Source: Phaeocystidibacter sp965659725 (GTDB lineage Bacteria > Bacteroidota > Bacteroidia > Flavobacteriales > Schleiferiaceae). From it: a stretch of DNA of 64,000 bases. The stretch is from positions 1 to 64,000 of the forward strand of contig CBFHXG010000002.1 of the NCBI GenBank assembly GCA_965659725.1, read 5' to 3'. The position numbers were made by a program, and so were the translations under genes. The notes beneath the pieces were generated by a model that searched no databases, was not told where the DNA came from, and saw only the letters and a list, made by a program, of their open reading frames with translations. How positions within the stretch are numbered: position 1 is the stretch's first letter; every line of letters begins with the position of its first letter. Positions 16,873 through 24,448 of this stretch are shown here, piece by piece.

Positions 16873-17724
16873 ATGGGTTGGTTCAAGAGAGACGAAAAAG
16901 GGATTACTACCAGCACGCAGGACAAGAAGGAAACGCCTGAAGGCCTGTGGCACAGATGTCCAAAGTGTAAGGTCATAGTTTCGGTTGAAGATCACCAAGC
17001 GAACCATTGGGTTTGTGGAAACTGTGGCTACCACGATAAGATCGATGCGGCTGAATATTTCAGCTTCCTATTTGACGATGGAAAATGGACCGAATTGGAT
17101 GCGAGTATGACCTCCAAGGATCCATTGAACTTTGAGGATACCAAGAAGTATGTCGACCGTCTCGAGCAAGGCAAAAAGAAGTCGGGCTTAAAAGACGCCG
17201 TAACCACTGGTCATGGTAAAATGAATGGCAAAGGCGTTACCATTGCAGCCATGAACTTCCGCTTCATTGGAGGTTCCATGGGTTCTGTAGTGGGTGAAAA
17301 GATCGCCAGGGCCATAGACCATGCCTTGAAGAACAAGCAACCCTTCATCATGATCAGTAAGTCGGGCGGTGCTCGAATGATGGAGGCAGCCTTCTCATTG
17401 ATGCAGATGGCAAAGACAAGTGCCAAATTGACCTTGTTGGATAAGGCGGGATTGCCTTACATCTCCTTGCTTACGGATCCTACCACTGGTGGGGTTACGG
17501 CCAGCTTCGCGATGTTGGGAGATATCAATATCGCCGAGCCAGGAGCTTTGATCGGATTTGCTGGTCCACGTGTTGTGAAAGAAACCATTGGTAAAGACCT
17601 TCCCGAAGGATTCCAAACCTCCGAGTTCTTACTCGAGCATGGCTTCTTGGATTTTGTAACCGAGCGCAAGAACCTCAAGAAGAAGATCAGCCAGTTCATT
17701 GAGATGACACAAATTGATCAATAA
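16873..17724 (+). CDS. accD: Acetyl-CoA carboxylase carboxyltransferase beta subunit
   Basis: A 283-residue AccD. The N-terminal zinc ribbon is CPKC at about residues 32-35 and CGNC at about 51-54, followed by the crotonase-fold carboxyltransferase domain with FIGGSMGSVVGEKIARA, SGGARMMEAAFSLMQMAKTS and DPTTGGVTASFAMLGDI. Together with AccA it transfers carboxyl from biotin to acetyl-CoA, the first step of fatty-acid synthesis. Start and length (about 280-300 aa) are normal. accA, accB and accC are not in this window. Confidence 0.97.
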   Translation: MGWFKRDEKGITTSTQDKKETPEGLWHRCPKCKVIVSVEDHQANHWVCGNCGYHDKIDAAEYFSFLFDDGKWTELDASMTSKDPLNFEDTKKYVDRLEQGKKKSGLKDAVTTGHGKMNGKGVTIAAMNFRFIGGSMGSVVGEKIARAIDHALKNKQPFIMISKSGGARMMEAAFSLMQMAKTSAKLTLLDKAGLPYISLLTDPTTGGVTASFAMLGDINIAEPGALIGFAGPRVVKETIGKDLPEGFQTSEFLLEHGFLDFVTERKNLKKKISQFIEMTQIDQ

Positions 17725-17748
17725 GTACCACGGCATCAAAGATTTTGC

Positions 17749-17756
17749 TATCTTTG
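17749..17756 (+). promoter_or_regulatory. -7 promoter element of rpsO
   Basis: TATCTTTG, a perfect TAnnTTTG, ends 58 nt before the rpsO ATG, leaving a leader of about 53 nt that begins with a hairpin. Confidence 0.65.
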
Positions 17757-17761
17757 CCGCC

Positions 17762-17778
17762 TTGTCCACGAAGGACAA
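17762..17778 (+). promoter_or_regulatory. 5'-end hairpin in the rpsO leader
   Basis: TTGTCC (17762-17767) and GGACAA (17773-17778) form a 6-bp stem with a 5-nt loop at the predicted 5' end of the mRNA. S15 commonly represses its own mRNA through leader structures that differ between phyla, so this is a candidate autoregulatory or stabilising element. No poly-T follows. Confidence 0.4.
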
Positions 17779-17813
17779 AAACATACATCAATAACATCTA
17801 ATACGATTTAGGA

Positions 17814-18083
17814 ATGTATCTATCAGCAGAAAAGAAGCGAGAAATTTTCGCGCAGTACGGGCAAGGTGCAGAAGACACTGGCTCACCAGAAGGGCAGATC
17901 GCTCTCTTCACGTATCGCATTTCTCACTTGACAGAGCACTTGAAAGGAAATCGCAAAGACTACAACACTGAAAGATCTTTGGTGGCACTCGTAGGAAAGC
18001 GTCGTAAGTTGCTCAACTACCTTTACAAAAACGATATCGAGCGCTACCGCGCAATTATTGAGAAGCTTGGTCTTCGTAAATAA
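17814..18083 (+). CDS. rpsO: 30S ribosomal protein S15
   Basis: An 89-residue S15 of the usual length. It carries the conserved DTGSPEGQIALFTYRISHLT, the EHLKGNRKDYNTERSL block that contacts 16S rRNA helices 20-22, and LVGKRRKLLNYLYKND. It binds the central domain of 16S rRNA early in 30S assembly. It is followed by pnp, the same order as in many bacteria, with a hairpin between the two genes. Confidence 0.98.
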   Translation: MYLSAEKKREIFAQYGQGAEDTGSPEGQIALFTYRISHLTEHLKGNRKDYNTERSLVALVGKRRKLLNYLYKNDIERYRAIIEKLGLRK

Positions 18084-18102
18084 TAAGAAATCGAACCGCG
18101 AT

Positions 18103-18130
18103 AAAGGCAATTCACTGAATTGCCTTTTCG
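18103..18130 (+). terminator. Hairpin between rpsO and pnp
   Basis: AAAGGCAATTC (18103-18113) pairs perfectly with GAATTGCCTTT (18117-18127) around a 3-nt loop, followed by a short TTTT run. It probably ends most rpsO transcripts, with partial read-through into pnp as in other rpsO-pnp regions. The short T tract makes it a weak terminator; an RNA processing site is an alternative. Confidence 0.6.
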
Positions 18131-18168
18131 CGTATAATGAAGTTTATAATCGTAACTGAATCGAATAC

Positions 18169-20307
18169 ATGATTCCAACTCCCACAACCCAAGAGATCAA
18201 ACTCGCGGACGGTAGAGTTATCACCATGGAAACCGGCAAGTTAGCACGTCAAGCTGACGGTGCTGTTGTGGTGAAAATGGGTGGTACAATGCTACTCGCT
18301 ACCGTAGTTTCAAATAAAGACGCAAAAGAAGGTGTAGACTTCCTTCCACTCACAGTAGACTACCGTGAGAAATTCTCAGCTACGGGTCGTGTCCCAGGAG
18401 GATTCATCAAGCGTGAAGGTCGTCCTTCTGATGAAGAAATCCTTACCATGCGCTTAGTTGACCGCGTTTTGCGTCCGATCTTCCCGAAGGATTACCACGC
18501 CGACACGCAGTTGATGATTCAGTTGATCTCTTACGATCCTGAAGTTGCTCCTGATTCACTCGCTGGCCTGGCTGCTTCTGCTGCCATCAGCGTTTCTGAT
18601 ATTCCTTTCAACGGTCCAATCGGTGAAGTTCGCGTAGCACGCATCAACGGTGAGTTCGTTATCAACCCTTCTCCAGAAGCAATGGAGGAAGCCGACATCG
18701 ACATGATGGTGGGTGGTACCAGGGATGGTATCGTGATGGTTGAAGGTGAAATGGACGAAGTAAGTGAAGAGGAAATGTTGGATGCGATCGAGCACGCTCA
18801 CGCAGCCATCATCGAACAATGCGAGGCTCAAGAAGCACTCGCCGCTAAAGTTCCTACCTCTTCTCCTAAGCGCGAGTATAGCCACGAAACACACGACGAA
18901 GATCTTCGTGAAGCTGTGATGAAGGCTACCTACGACAAGTGCTTCGAGATCGCCGCTAAGGGCAACCCAAATAAGCACGAGCGCTCTGCCGCTTTCAAGG
19001 AGGTGTTCGAAAACTACATCGCCGATTGGAGCGAAGAAGAACTAGCTGAACAAGCAGGCTTGGCAAAGACCTACTTCAGCGAGGCTCAATACCACGCTGT
19101 TCGTAACTGCTTACTCGAGAAAGGAATGCGTCTCGATGGCCGTAAGACCACAGAGATCCGTCCGATCTGGACAGAAGTAGATTACCTACCTGGTAGCCAT
19201 GGCTCTGCCATCTTCACACGTGGAGAAACCCAATCGCTTACTACGGTAACATTAGGTACGAGCTCAGACGTTAATAGGATCGACAACGCCACATTCGTAG
19301 GTCAAGAGAAATTCTACCTACACTACAATTTCCCTCCATTCTCAACGGGTGAGGCCCGCCCTATCCGCGGAACTAGCCGTCGTGAAATCGGACACGGAAA
19401 CTTGGCACAACGTGCGTTGACTCCAATGATCCCAGATGAATCACCGTACACAATCCGTATCGTGAGTGAGATTCTCGAATCGAACGGTTCGTCTTCTATG
19501 GCCACTGTTTGTGCAGGAACACTTGCATTGATGGACGCTGGTATCGCTATCAAGAAACCGGTTTCTGGTATCGCAATGGGATTGATCACCGACAAAGAGA
19601 CGGGTAAGTACCAGATCCTTTCTGATATCCTTGGTGACGAGGATCACCTTGGTGATATGGACTTCAAGGTTACCGGTACTCGCGATGGTATCACCGCTTG
19701 TCAAATGGACTTGAAGATCACAGGTATCAGCGCCCAAACGATGAAAGAAGCCTTGGCTCAAGCTCGTGACGGTCGCTTGCACATCATGACTGAAATGACC
19801 AAGTCGATCAGCGAACCGAGAAAACAACTCAAGCCAAACGCTCCTAAGATCGTTACCGTTGAGATCCCTAAGAGCTTCATTGGTGCCATTATCGGCCCTG
19901 GTGGTAAGGTGATCCAAGCTCTTCAAGAAGAGACTGGCACTACTATCGCTATCGATGAAGTGGATGACAAAGGTATCGTTGAGATCTCTGGAACCGATCA
20001 AGAAGGAATGGACTTCGCCATCCGCAGAATTAAGGAAATCGCCTTTGTTCCGACTGTAGGAGAAACATATGAAGGTGTCGTTAAAGGCATTCAGTCTTTC
20101 GGTGCATTCATCGAGATCGGTCACAACACCCAAGGTCTACTTCACATCTCTGAGATCGACCATAAGCGTATCGAAGACGTTAACTCGGTACTTAAGGAAG
20201 GCGACAAGGTACAAGTGAAGTTGTTGGCCATGGACGAGAAAGGCAAGATGAAATTGTCTCGTAAAGCATTACTTCCAAAACCTGAGCGTCAGGAAGACAA
20301 GAAGTAA
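18169..20307 (+). CDS. pnp: Polyribonucleotide nucleotidyltransferase
   Basis: A 712-residue PNPase, the trimeric 3'-5' phosphorolytic exoribonuclease. Domains in order: first RNase PH domain (about 15-145), alpha-helical linker, second RNase PH domain (about 330-545) with FPPFSTGEARPIRGTSRREI and the catalytic Asp region ILGDEDHLGDMDFKVTGT, KH domain (about 565-620, FIGAIIGPGGKVIQALQEET) and S1 domain (about 630-700, VVKGIQSFGAFIEI). All segments look intact. It is downstream of rpsO and 53 bp upstream of rpoD. No Bacteroidota-type promoter was found directly before it, so read-through from rpsO is likely. Confidence 0.98.
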   Translation: MIPTPTTQEIKLADGRVITMETGKLARQADGAVVVKMGGTMLLATVVSNKDAKEGVDFLPLTVDYREKFSATGRVPGGFIKREGRPSDEEILTMRLVDRVLRPIFPKDYHADTQLMIQLISYDPEVAPDSLAGLAASAAISVSDIPFNGPIGEVRVARINGEFVINPSPEAMEEADIDMMVGGTRDGIVMVEGEMDEVSEEEMLDAIEHAHAAIIEQCEAQEALAAKVPTSSPKREYSHETHDEDLREAVMKATYDKCFEIAAKGNPNKHERSAAFKEVFENYIADWSEEELAEQAGLAKTYFSEAQYHAVRNCLLEKGMRLDGRKTTEIRPIWTEVDYLPGSHGSAIFTRGETQSLTTVTLGTSSDVNRIDNATFVGQEKFYLHYNFPPFSTGEARPIRGTSRREIGHGNLAQRALTPMIPDESPYTIRIVSEILESNGSSSMATVCAGTLALMDAGIAIKKPVSGIAMGLITDKETGKYQILSDILGDEDHLGDMDFKVTGTRDGITACQMDLKITGISAQTMKEALAQARDGRLHIMTEMTKSISEPRKQLKPNAPKIVTVEIPKSFIGAIIGPGGKVIQALQEETGTTIAIDEVDDKGIVEISGTDQEGMDFAIRRIKEIAFVPTVGETYEGVVKGIQSFGAFIEIGHNTQGLLHISEIDHKRIEDVNSVLKEGDKVQVKLLAMDEKGKMKLSRKALLPKPERQEDKK

Positions 20308-20360
20308 AACAATAGCGAGTAATTCATCGTTCCATTAATCCATAGTATTCAATTGGACAT

Positions 20361-21224
20361 ATGAGACAGTTAAAAATCACAAAACAGGTCACCAATAGGG
20401 AGACCGCCTCTTTAGATAAATACCTTCAGGAGATCGGTAAAGTAGAACTGATCACCGCAGAGGAAGAGGTGGAACTCGCTCAACGCATTAAGGCGGGTGA
20501 CCAAATTGCATTGGAAAAGCTCACCAAAGCTAACCTCCGTTTTGTGGTTTCTGTAGCAAAGCAATACCAAAATCAAGGTTTGACTTTGCCAGACCTCATC
20601 AACGAAGGAAACCTCGGTTTGATCAAAGCAGCACAACGCTTCGATGAAACACGTGGTTTCAAATTCATCTCCTACGCCGTTTGGTGGATCCGTCAGTCTA
20701 TTCTTCAAGCGCTAGCCGAACAATCTCGTATTGTTCGCTTGCCTTTGAACAAGATCGGCAGCATCAACAAGATCAATAAGGCGTATGCTCAACTCGAGCA
20801 AGAGCACGAACGCGCTCCTTCTGCAGCAGAAATTGCAGATATGCTTGAAATGGGTGAAAATGATGTCAAGGAAAGCATGCGTAACTCCGGTCGCCATGTT
20901 TCCATGGACGCTCCTTTGGTTGAAGGTGAAGACAGTAACCTCTACGACGTCTTGAACTCATCTGATTCTCCTAATCCGGACGAAGATCTCATGCACGATT
21001 CGCTTCGCACTGAGATCGAGCGCTCTTTGGCCACCCTCACCCCGCGTGAAGGTGATGTCATCCGCTTGTACTTCGGATTGAACGGTCAACATCCAATGAC
21101 CCTGGAAGAGATCGGTGAAAAGTTTGACCTAACGCGTGAACGCGTGCGTCAGATCAAAGAGAAGGCTATCCGCCGACTCAAGCACACATCACGCTCCAAA
21201 ATCCTGAAAACGTATCTTGGATAA
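20361..21224 (+). CDS. rpoD: Primary sigma factor RpoD/SigA
   Basis: A 287-residue sigma-70 factor of the short Bacteroidota type, lacking region 1.1 and the non-conserved insert. Region 1.2 is DKYLQEIGKVELITAEEE. Regions 2.1-2.4 include LPDLINEGNLGLIKAAQRFD and FKFISYAVWWIRQSILQAL. Region 3 follows, and region 4.2 is TLEEIGEKFDLTRERVRQIK. This factor should recognise the TTTG/TAnnTTTG promoters seen across the window rather than the enterobacterial -35/-10. A strong terminator follows the gene. Confidence 0.97.
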   Translation: MRQLKITKQVTNRETASLDKYLQEIGKVELITAEEEVELAQRIKAGDQIALEKLTKANLRFVVSVAKQYQNQGLTLPDLINEGNLGLIKAAQRFDETRGFKFISYAVWWIRQSILQALAEQSRIVRLPLNKIGSINKINKAYAQLEQEHERAPSAAEIADMLEMGENDVKESMRNSGRHVSMDAPLVEGEDSNLYDVLNSSDSPNPDEDLMHDSLRTEIERSLATLTPREGDVIRLYFGLNGQHPMTLEEIGEKFDLTRERVRQIKEKAIRRLKHTSRSKILKTYLG

Positions 21225-21248
21225 TATATTCAAGCACTGTTTTGTGTG

Positions 21249-21275
21249 ACCCCGGCCTTTTGGTCGGGGTTTTTT
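21249..21275 (+). terminator. Rho-independent terminator after rpoD
   Basis: ACCCCGGCC (21249-21257) pairs with GGTCGGGGT (21262-21270) with one G-U pair and a TTTT loop, followed by six T residues. It closes the rpsO-pnp-rpoD stretch. Confidence 0.9.
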
Positions 21276-21313
21276 ATTCCTAAAACGTAGCTCCAAGACC
21301 CAAAAAATCTGGC

Positions 21314-21355
21314 GACCAAGGACTAGTGACCATCGATTATCGACTAACGACTATT
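21314..21355 (+). repeat. Six-unit 7-bp degenerate tandem array upstream of rpe
   Basis: Six consecutive heptamers in exact phase: GACCAAG, GACTAGT, GACCATC, GATTATC, GACTAAC, GACTATT (consensus GACYAWC). The array ends 3 bp before the rpe -7 element TATCTTTG. Comparable arrays occur at 22138, 35310, 35363 and 59972. Confidence 0.75.
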
Positions 21356-21358
21356 CCC

Positions 21359-21366
21359 TATCTTTG
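21359..21366 (+). promoter_or_regulatory. -7 promoter element of rpe
   Basis: TATCTTTG fits TAnnTTTG and ends 24 nt before the rpe ATG. The region where a -33 TTG is expected is occupied by the heptamer array and has none. Confidence 0.6.
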
Positions 21367-21389
21367 CCCCGAACTTGAAAATTATCCCC

Positions 21390-22037
21390 ATGGCCCTCAT
21401 CGCCCCTTCCGTTCTAGCAGCCGATTTCGCCAATCTTCAACGCGATTCAGAGATGTTGAATAACAGTCAGGCTGATTGGTTTCACATAGACGTAATGGAC
21501 GGAGTTTTCGTTCCGAATATCTCTTTCGGAATGCCGGTGATCCAAGCTATAAAGAAGCACGCTACCAAGCCCATGGACGTCCACTTGATGATCGTTCAGC
21601 CAGAGCGTTATATCAAGGAGTTCAAGGCCGTTGGTGCCGATATCCTTACCGTTCACTACGAAGCATCAACGCACCTACACCGCACACTTCAAGCCATTAA
21701 AGCCGAAGGAATGCAAGCCGGAGTAGCGCTCAATCCTCATACGAATGTGGACGTTTTGGAAGATACCATTGAAGATATCGACCTCGTATGCATGATGTCC
21801 GTTAACCCCGGTTTTGGTGGTCAAAAGTTCATCGAGCGCACCTACGCCAAGGTTGAAAAACTTCGCAAGATGATCGATACACGCGGTGCTTCAACCAAGA
21901 TCGAGATCGATGGAGGCGTAACCTCAGCCAACGCCAAACAACTAATCAACGCAGGTGCAGATGTGCTCGTTGCAGGGTCGTTCGTGTTCAAAAGCGAGGA
22001 TCCGATCGCAACAATCGCGGAGCTGAAGGGGTTTTAG
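21390..22037 (+). CDS. rpe: Ribulose-phosphate 3-epimerase
   Basis: A 215-residue TIM-barrel enzyme interconverting ribulose 5-phosphate and xylulose 5-phosphate in the pentose phosphate pathway. Signature segments: PSVLAADFANLQ, WFHIDVMDGVFVPNISFG with metal-binding His and Asp, DVHLMI, MSVNPGFGGQKFI and IEIDGGV with the catalytic Asp. The ATG at 21390 (MALIAPSVL) is preferred over an in-frame TTG 15 nt upstream because it matches the family start. Monocistronic by appearance. Confidence 0.96.
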   Translation: MALIAPSVLAADFANLQRDSEMLNNSQADWFHIDVMDGVFVPNISFGMPVIQAIKKHATKPMDVHLMIVQPERYIKEFKAVGADILTVHYEASTHLHRTLQAIKAEGMQAGVALNPHTNVDVLEDTIEDIDLVCMMSVNPGFGGQKFIERTYAKVEKLRKMIDTRGASTKIEIDGGVTSANAKQLINAGADVLVAGSFVFKSEDPIATIAELKGF

Positions 22038-22137
22038 GTGGGTGAACGAGGCGGTCTGGGCTACTCGTTGAATTCCTTTCGAGGAGTCAGTATATCCTTG
22101 AATGGAGGAATCCATCCGTCATAGAGTACTTCTGTTT

Positions 22138-22169
22138 GACCATCCGATCATCCGACCATCCGATCCTCA
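22138..22169 (+). repeat. Short 8-bp degenerate tandem array
   Basis: Units GACCATCC, GATCATCC, GACCATCC, GATCCTCA in exact 8-bp phase, between the convergent rpe and saccharopine dehydrogenase-like genes. The last bases touch the 3' end of the latter. The unit is close to the octamers at 35363-35442. Confidence 0.6.
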
Positions 22170-23375
22170 CTCCTTCCCCTCAAGCCAATCTCTCAAATAG
22201 ATGAAGTGCTCACCTAAGTTGCCATTCTCCGTTTCTGTGGCGCGGGCGATGATCTCATCTTTATCCTTTTCGATCAAGGCCGGGAGTACTTTATCGATCA
22301 GCTCTCTACCAAAACCTTCAGAGGCGTCGCGGGGAAGTTCGCATGGCAGGTTATCTACTGCTTGAACGCCTATGCTTGCCTGTGTGCCTAAAGGAACTTC
22401 TGATTCCGTTTTTGGATCGTAGCCATAGAATGGATCGGCGATGGTTGAAGGGCGGATCGTTGAGGCTACTGGGCCATCGATATCTGCGGATATATCTGAA
22501 ACGAATTGGATCTTGAACTCCTCTTTCTTGGCGTCTTCGCGAGTAAAGATGAATGGGGATCCTTCACCCCAATAATGACAAGCCAGGTACATGTCGGCCA
22601 CCTTGGCAAAGCGCATAAAATCCGAACGGTAATCTTCAGGATTCGCATAGAAGTCGTTCCGAGTACCGACGATTCCTCCTTTTCTTCGGTTGTAATCGAG
22701 TACTCCCAATTGAGCGAATACGGGATGAGTGAACTCATCGTGTAGGAACTGTCGGGAGGACACCTTTACGATGTTTAGGGAATTCAGGATCTCCATCGCG
22801 CCTTTGGCCACTCTGCCCTGCCCTGTCATGACGATCTTGAAATCATCGGGTAGGTCGACCTTATCAAACTCTTGCTCCATTTCGGCGCGGTCCTTACACT
22901 CATGAGCAGGGCGTAGCTTATAACGTTGGGTGACTAAACCGTAACCTCTAAAGGCATTATATGCCCCAACGATCCCCGCATACCTTCCGAAGCCAATGAG
23001 CCGAACTCCTCGCTTATCGCGAAGCACTTCATAGTCAACCAAGCGGATCTTCTTTTCCAAAATGGCCTGGAGGAGGTCGCGGTTATAGGGTTGTTTCTTG
23101 AATGTATGGGAGAAAAAGAAATAGGTCTTTCCTTCAATGAGCTGATCGATGGGCACTTCCTTTACACCGAGGAGTACATCGCAGATAGAAATATCGTCTA
23201 CTACTTGAATACCAAGACTTTTGTATTCATCATCGGTATAGGCGCGAATGGAGCTCGATTGAACATAAACCTCCACGTTCGGGAAACGTTCCTGAAGTTC
23301 TACGCATTGAGCGGGACTTAATGGTACACGTTTATCGGGTGGCGTCTTGCCTTCTTTGATGAGCCCTATCTTCAC
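22167..23375 (-). CDS. Saccharopine dehydrogenase/alanine dehydrogenase-PNT family oxidoreductase
   Basis: A 402-residue NAD(P)-dependent enzyme. The N-terminal AlaDh/PNT domain starts IGLIKEGKTPPDKRVPLSP and includes the catalytic-type segment FFFSHTFKKQPYN, whose Lys/His pattern resembles lysine-forming saccharopine dehydrogenase (LYS1). A Rossmann region with VMTGQGRVAKGAMEILN (about residue 190) binds the cofactor. The C-terminal part ends YLRDWLEGKE. The best guess is saccharopine dehydrogenase or a related lysine-catabolic enzyme; a different amino-acid dehydrogenase is possible. No lysine-catabolism genes adjoin it. Confidence 0.78.
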   Translation of the reverse strand: MKIGLIKEGKTPPDKRVPLSPAQCVELQERFPNVEVYVQSSSIRAYTDDEYKSLGIQVVDDISICDVLLGVKEVPIDQLIEGKTYFFFSHTFKKQPYNRDLLQAILEKKIRLVDYEVLRDKRGVRLIGFGRYAGIVGAYNAFRGYGLVTQRYKLRPAHECKDRAEMEQEFDKVDLPDDFKIVMTGQGRVAKGAMEILNSLNIVKVSSRQFLHDEFTHPVFAQLGVLDYNRRKGGIVGTRNDFYANPEDYRSDFMRFAKVADMYLACHYWGEGSPFIFTREDAKKEEFKIQFVSDISADIDGPVASTIRPSTIADPFYGYDPKTESEVPLGTQASIGVQAVDNLPCELPRDASEGFGRELIDKVLPALIEKDKDEIIARATETENGNLGEHFIYLRDWLEGKE

Positions 23376-23498
23376 AGTAGTATCCTAAGAATTCGATGCA
23401 AAAGTGGTGAATTCTGATGTAAGTGGAAACAATATCAAACGTATTTACCTTTAGAGTTTGTACTTGCTAAGAAGTGGCATACCTTAGCGAGTTCCTTT

Positions 23499-23895
23499 GG
23501 GGCTGATTTGGATTTGACAGCAAGATGAAGGAATGTGTAAGCATGTCGAGCTATGGAGTTAACGCTCGTAAAACAGGTACTTCAGCTTTTTAACTGGCAA
23601 CAACAACTACGCGCTTGCCGCATAATCGATTCGATAGAACGATTTTGCTAATCCACGTACAAGGTACGGGAGTGAGCCATCTCTCAGAATCCCAGTCTAG
23701 CGGAGTCTGATCAAGAGGTGCAGGAATGTTAGACTAGTCGCATTGATGATTCTAAGGTGCGGCGAAATTCAGGATCTAAGCGCAACGGTAGGGTGTCCAT
23801 TCCCAGCTCTGCGTCGAAAACCCAATAATGGAATAAGCATGTAGAAAGCCCATTGTTTCCTTGTTTGGACGCGGGTTCGAAACCCGCCAGCTCCA
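23499..23895 (+). ncRNA. ssrA: Transfer-messenger RNA
   Basis: About 397 nt. The 5' end GGGGCTGATTTGGATTTGAC is the classic tmRNA start. The 3' end has a T arm (GCGGG-TTCGAAA-CCCGC, 23871-23887) and acceptor strand CAGCTCC (23888-23894) pairing with GGGGCTG, then the discriminator A; CCA is not encoded. The tag reading frame is 23596-23625: GGC AAC AAC AAC TAC GCG CTT GCC GCA TAA, giving GNNNYALAA. The RNA rescues stalled ribosomes with SmpB. Candidate -7 elements upstream are TACCTTTA (23446) and TACCTTAG (23480). Confidence 0.95.
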
Positions 23896-23900
23896 CAAGA

Positions 23901-24029
23901 AAATAGGATCCCTCATCACGACGTAAGGAGTGATGTAGGGATTTTTATTTGGCTGCAACGGAGCTTGCTCAAGGTGCAGGCTAATGAAAATACCAACGCA
24001 TCGACCGGAGGGAGATGAGGATCCTATTT
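23901..24029. repeat. Inverted repeat pair downstream of tmRNA
   Basis: AAATAGGATCCCTCATC (23901-23917) is matched in inverse orientation by GATGAGGATCCTATTT (24014-24029), differing by one inserted base. The left copy overlaps the tmRNA terminator stem. The 97 bp between the two arms hold no gene that I recognise. Confidence 0.5.
23908..23949 (+). terminator. Rho-independent terminator of tmRNA
   Basis: ATCCCTCATCAC (23908-23919) pairs with GTGATGTAGGGAT (23930-23942) with one bulged base, followed by TTTTATTT. Confidence 0.8.
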
Positions 24030-24074
24030 GGCTTGAGCACCGGAACCGCTATCAAGGGTTGTGGCAATCCGCCA

Positions 24075-24093
24075 AAACCCGCCAGCTACACAA
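24075..24093 (+). repeat. Duplicate of tmRNA 3' end (candidate attachment-site remnant)
   Basis: AAACCCGCCAGCTACACAA repeats the last bases of the tmRNA (23880-23898) in direct orientation with 18 of 19 bases identical. Genomic islands and phages that integrate at the 3' end of ssrA leave such a copy at the far boundary. Here the copies are only 195 bp apart, so any element would be almost completely lost. Confidence 0.5.
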
Positions 24094-24102
24094 ATCAAGG
24101 AA

Positions 24103-24369
24103 CTACGAACCGCCACCAGGCGGCGAAGTAGTGACGTTGGATTTGGTCAACAATTTCTGATTGAGCGAAAGGACCTTCGTCTGCTCATCCAACTTGGAAT
24201 TTTGCTCGGATATCAACTTGTTTCGAGAGGCCAGGTCAGAATTCAGCCTTTTAACACGTTTATTGGTTCGGTATTGCAGGAACCAAGCAATTCCAGCGAT
24301 CAATGCCAATAGCAATGATCCCAATGCGACCGTAATATTCCACTGTCGAGAGAATTGTTCCCACTGATC
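24103..24369 (-). pseudogene. Remnant of a membrane sensor/TPR-type gene (C-terminal fragment)
   Basis: An open stretch of about 88 codons without an ATG start begins right after a TAG. It reads DQWEQFSRQWNITVALGS, then a membrane helix (LLLALIAGIAWFLQY), then a short coiled coil (RLNSDLASRNKLISEQNSKL), and ends in SPPGGGS. TM-plus-coiled-coil of this kind is what joins the periplasmic TPR domain to the output domain in Bacteroidota sensor kinases and regulators. Neither flanking domain is present. It lies next to the duplicated tmRNA end, so it is best read as debris of a lost or truncated insertion. A short real membrane protein using the TTG at 24324 (73 aa) is an alternative. Confidence 0.5.
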
Positions 24370-24448
24370 CTAAGGGTAGACCAGGTAAATAGCGTAGGTT
24401 CTATTGCAAAATGTACAACAATCCCATCGTGATTATGTAGGAAAATCC

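Noticed and set aside
18130..18168. TATAAT-like sequence before pnp as an enterobacterial -10 promoter
   Set aside because: The host sigma factor is the Bacteroidota type and the window's promoters follow TAnnTTTG; a lone TATAAT is not convincing.
23776..23958. 60-codon minus-strand frame over the tmRNA 3' half
   Set aside because: It is antisense to a clearly folded tmRNA and includes its terminator; no protein features.
24061..24367. Plus-strand open frames opposite the sensor fragment
   Set aside because: They show no recognisable domain, while the minus strand gives a coherent membrane helix plus coiled coil.
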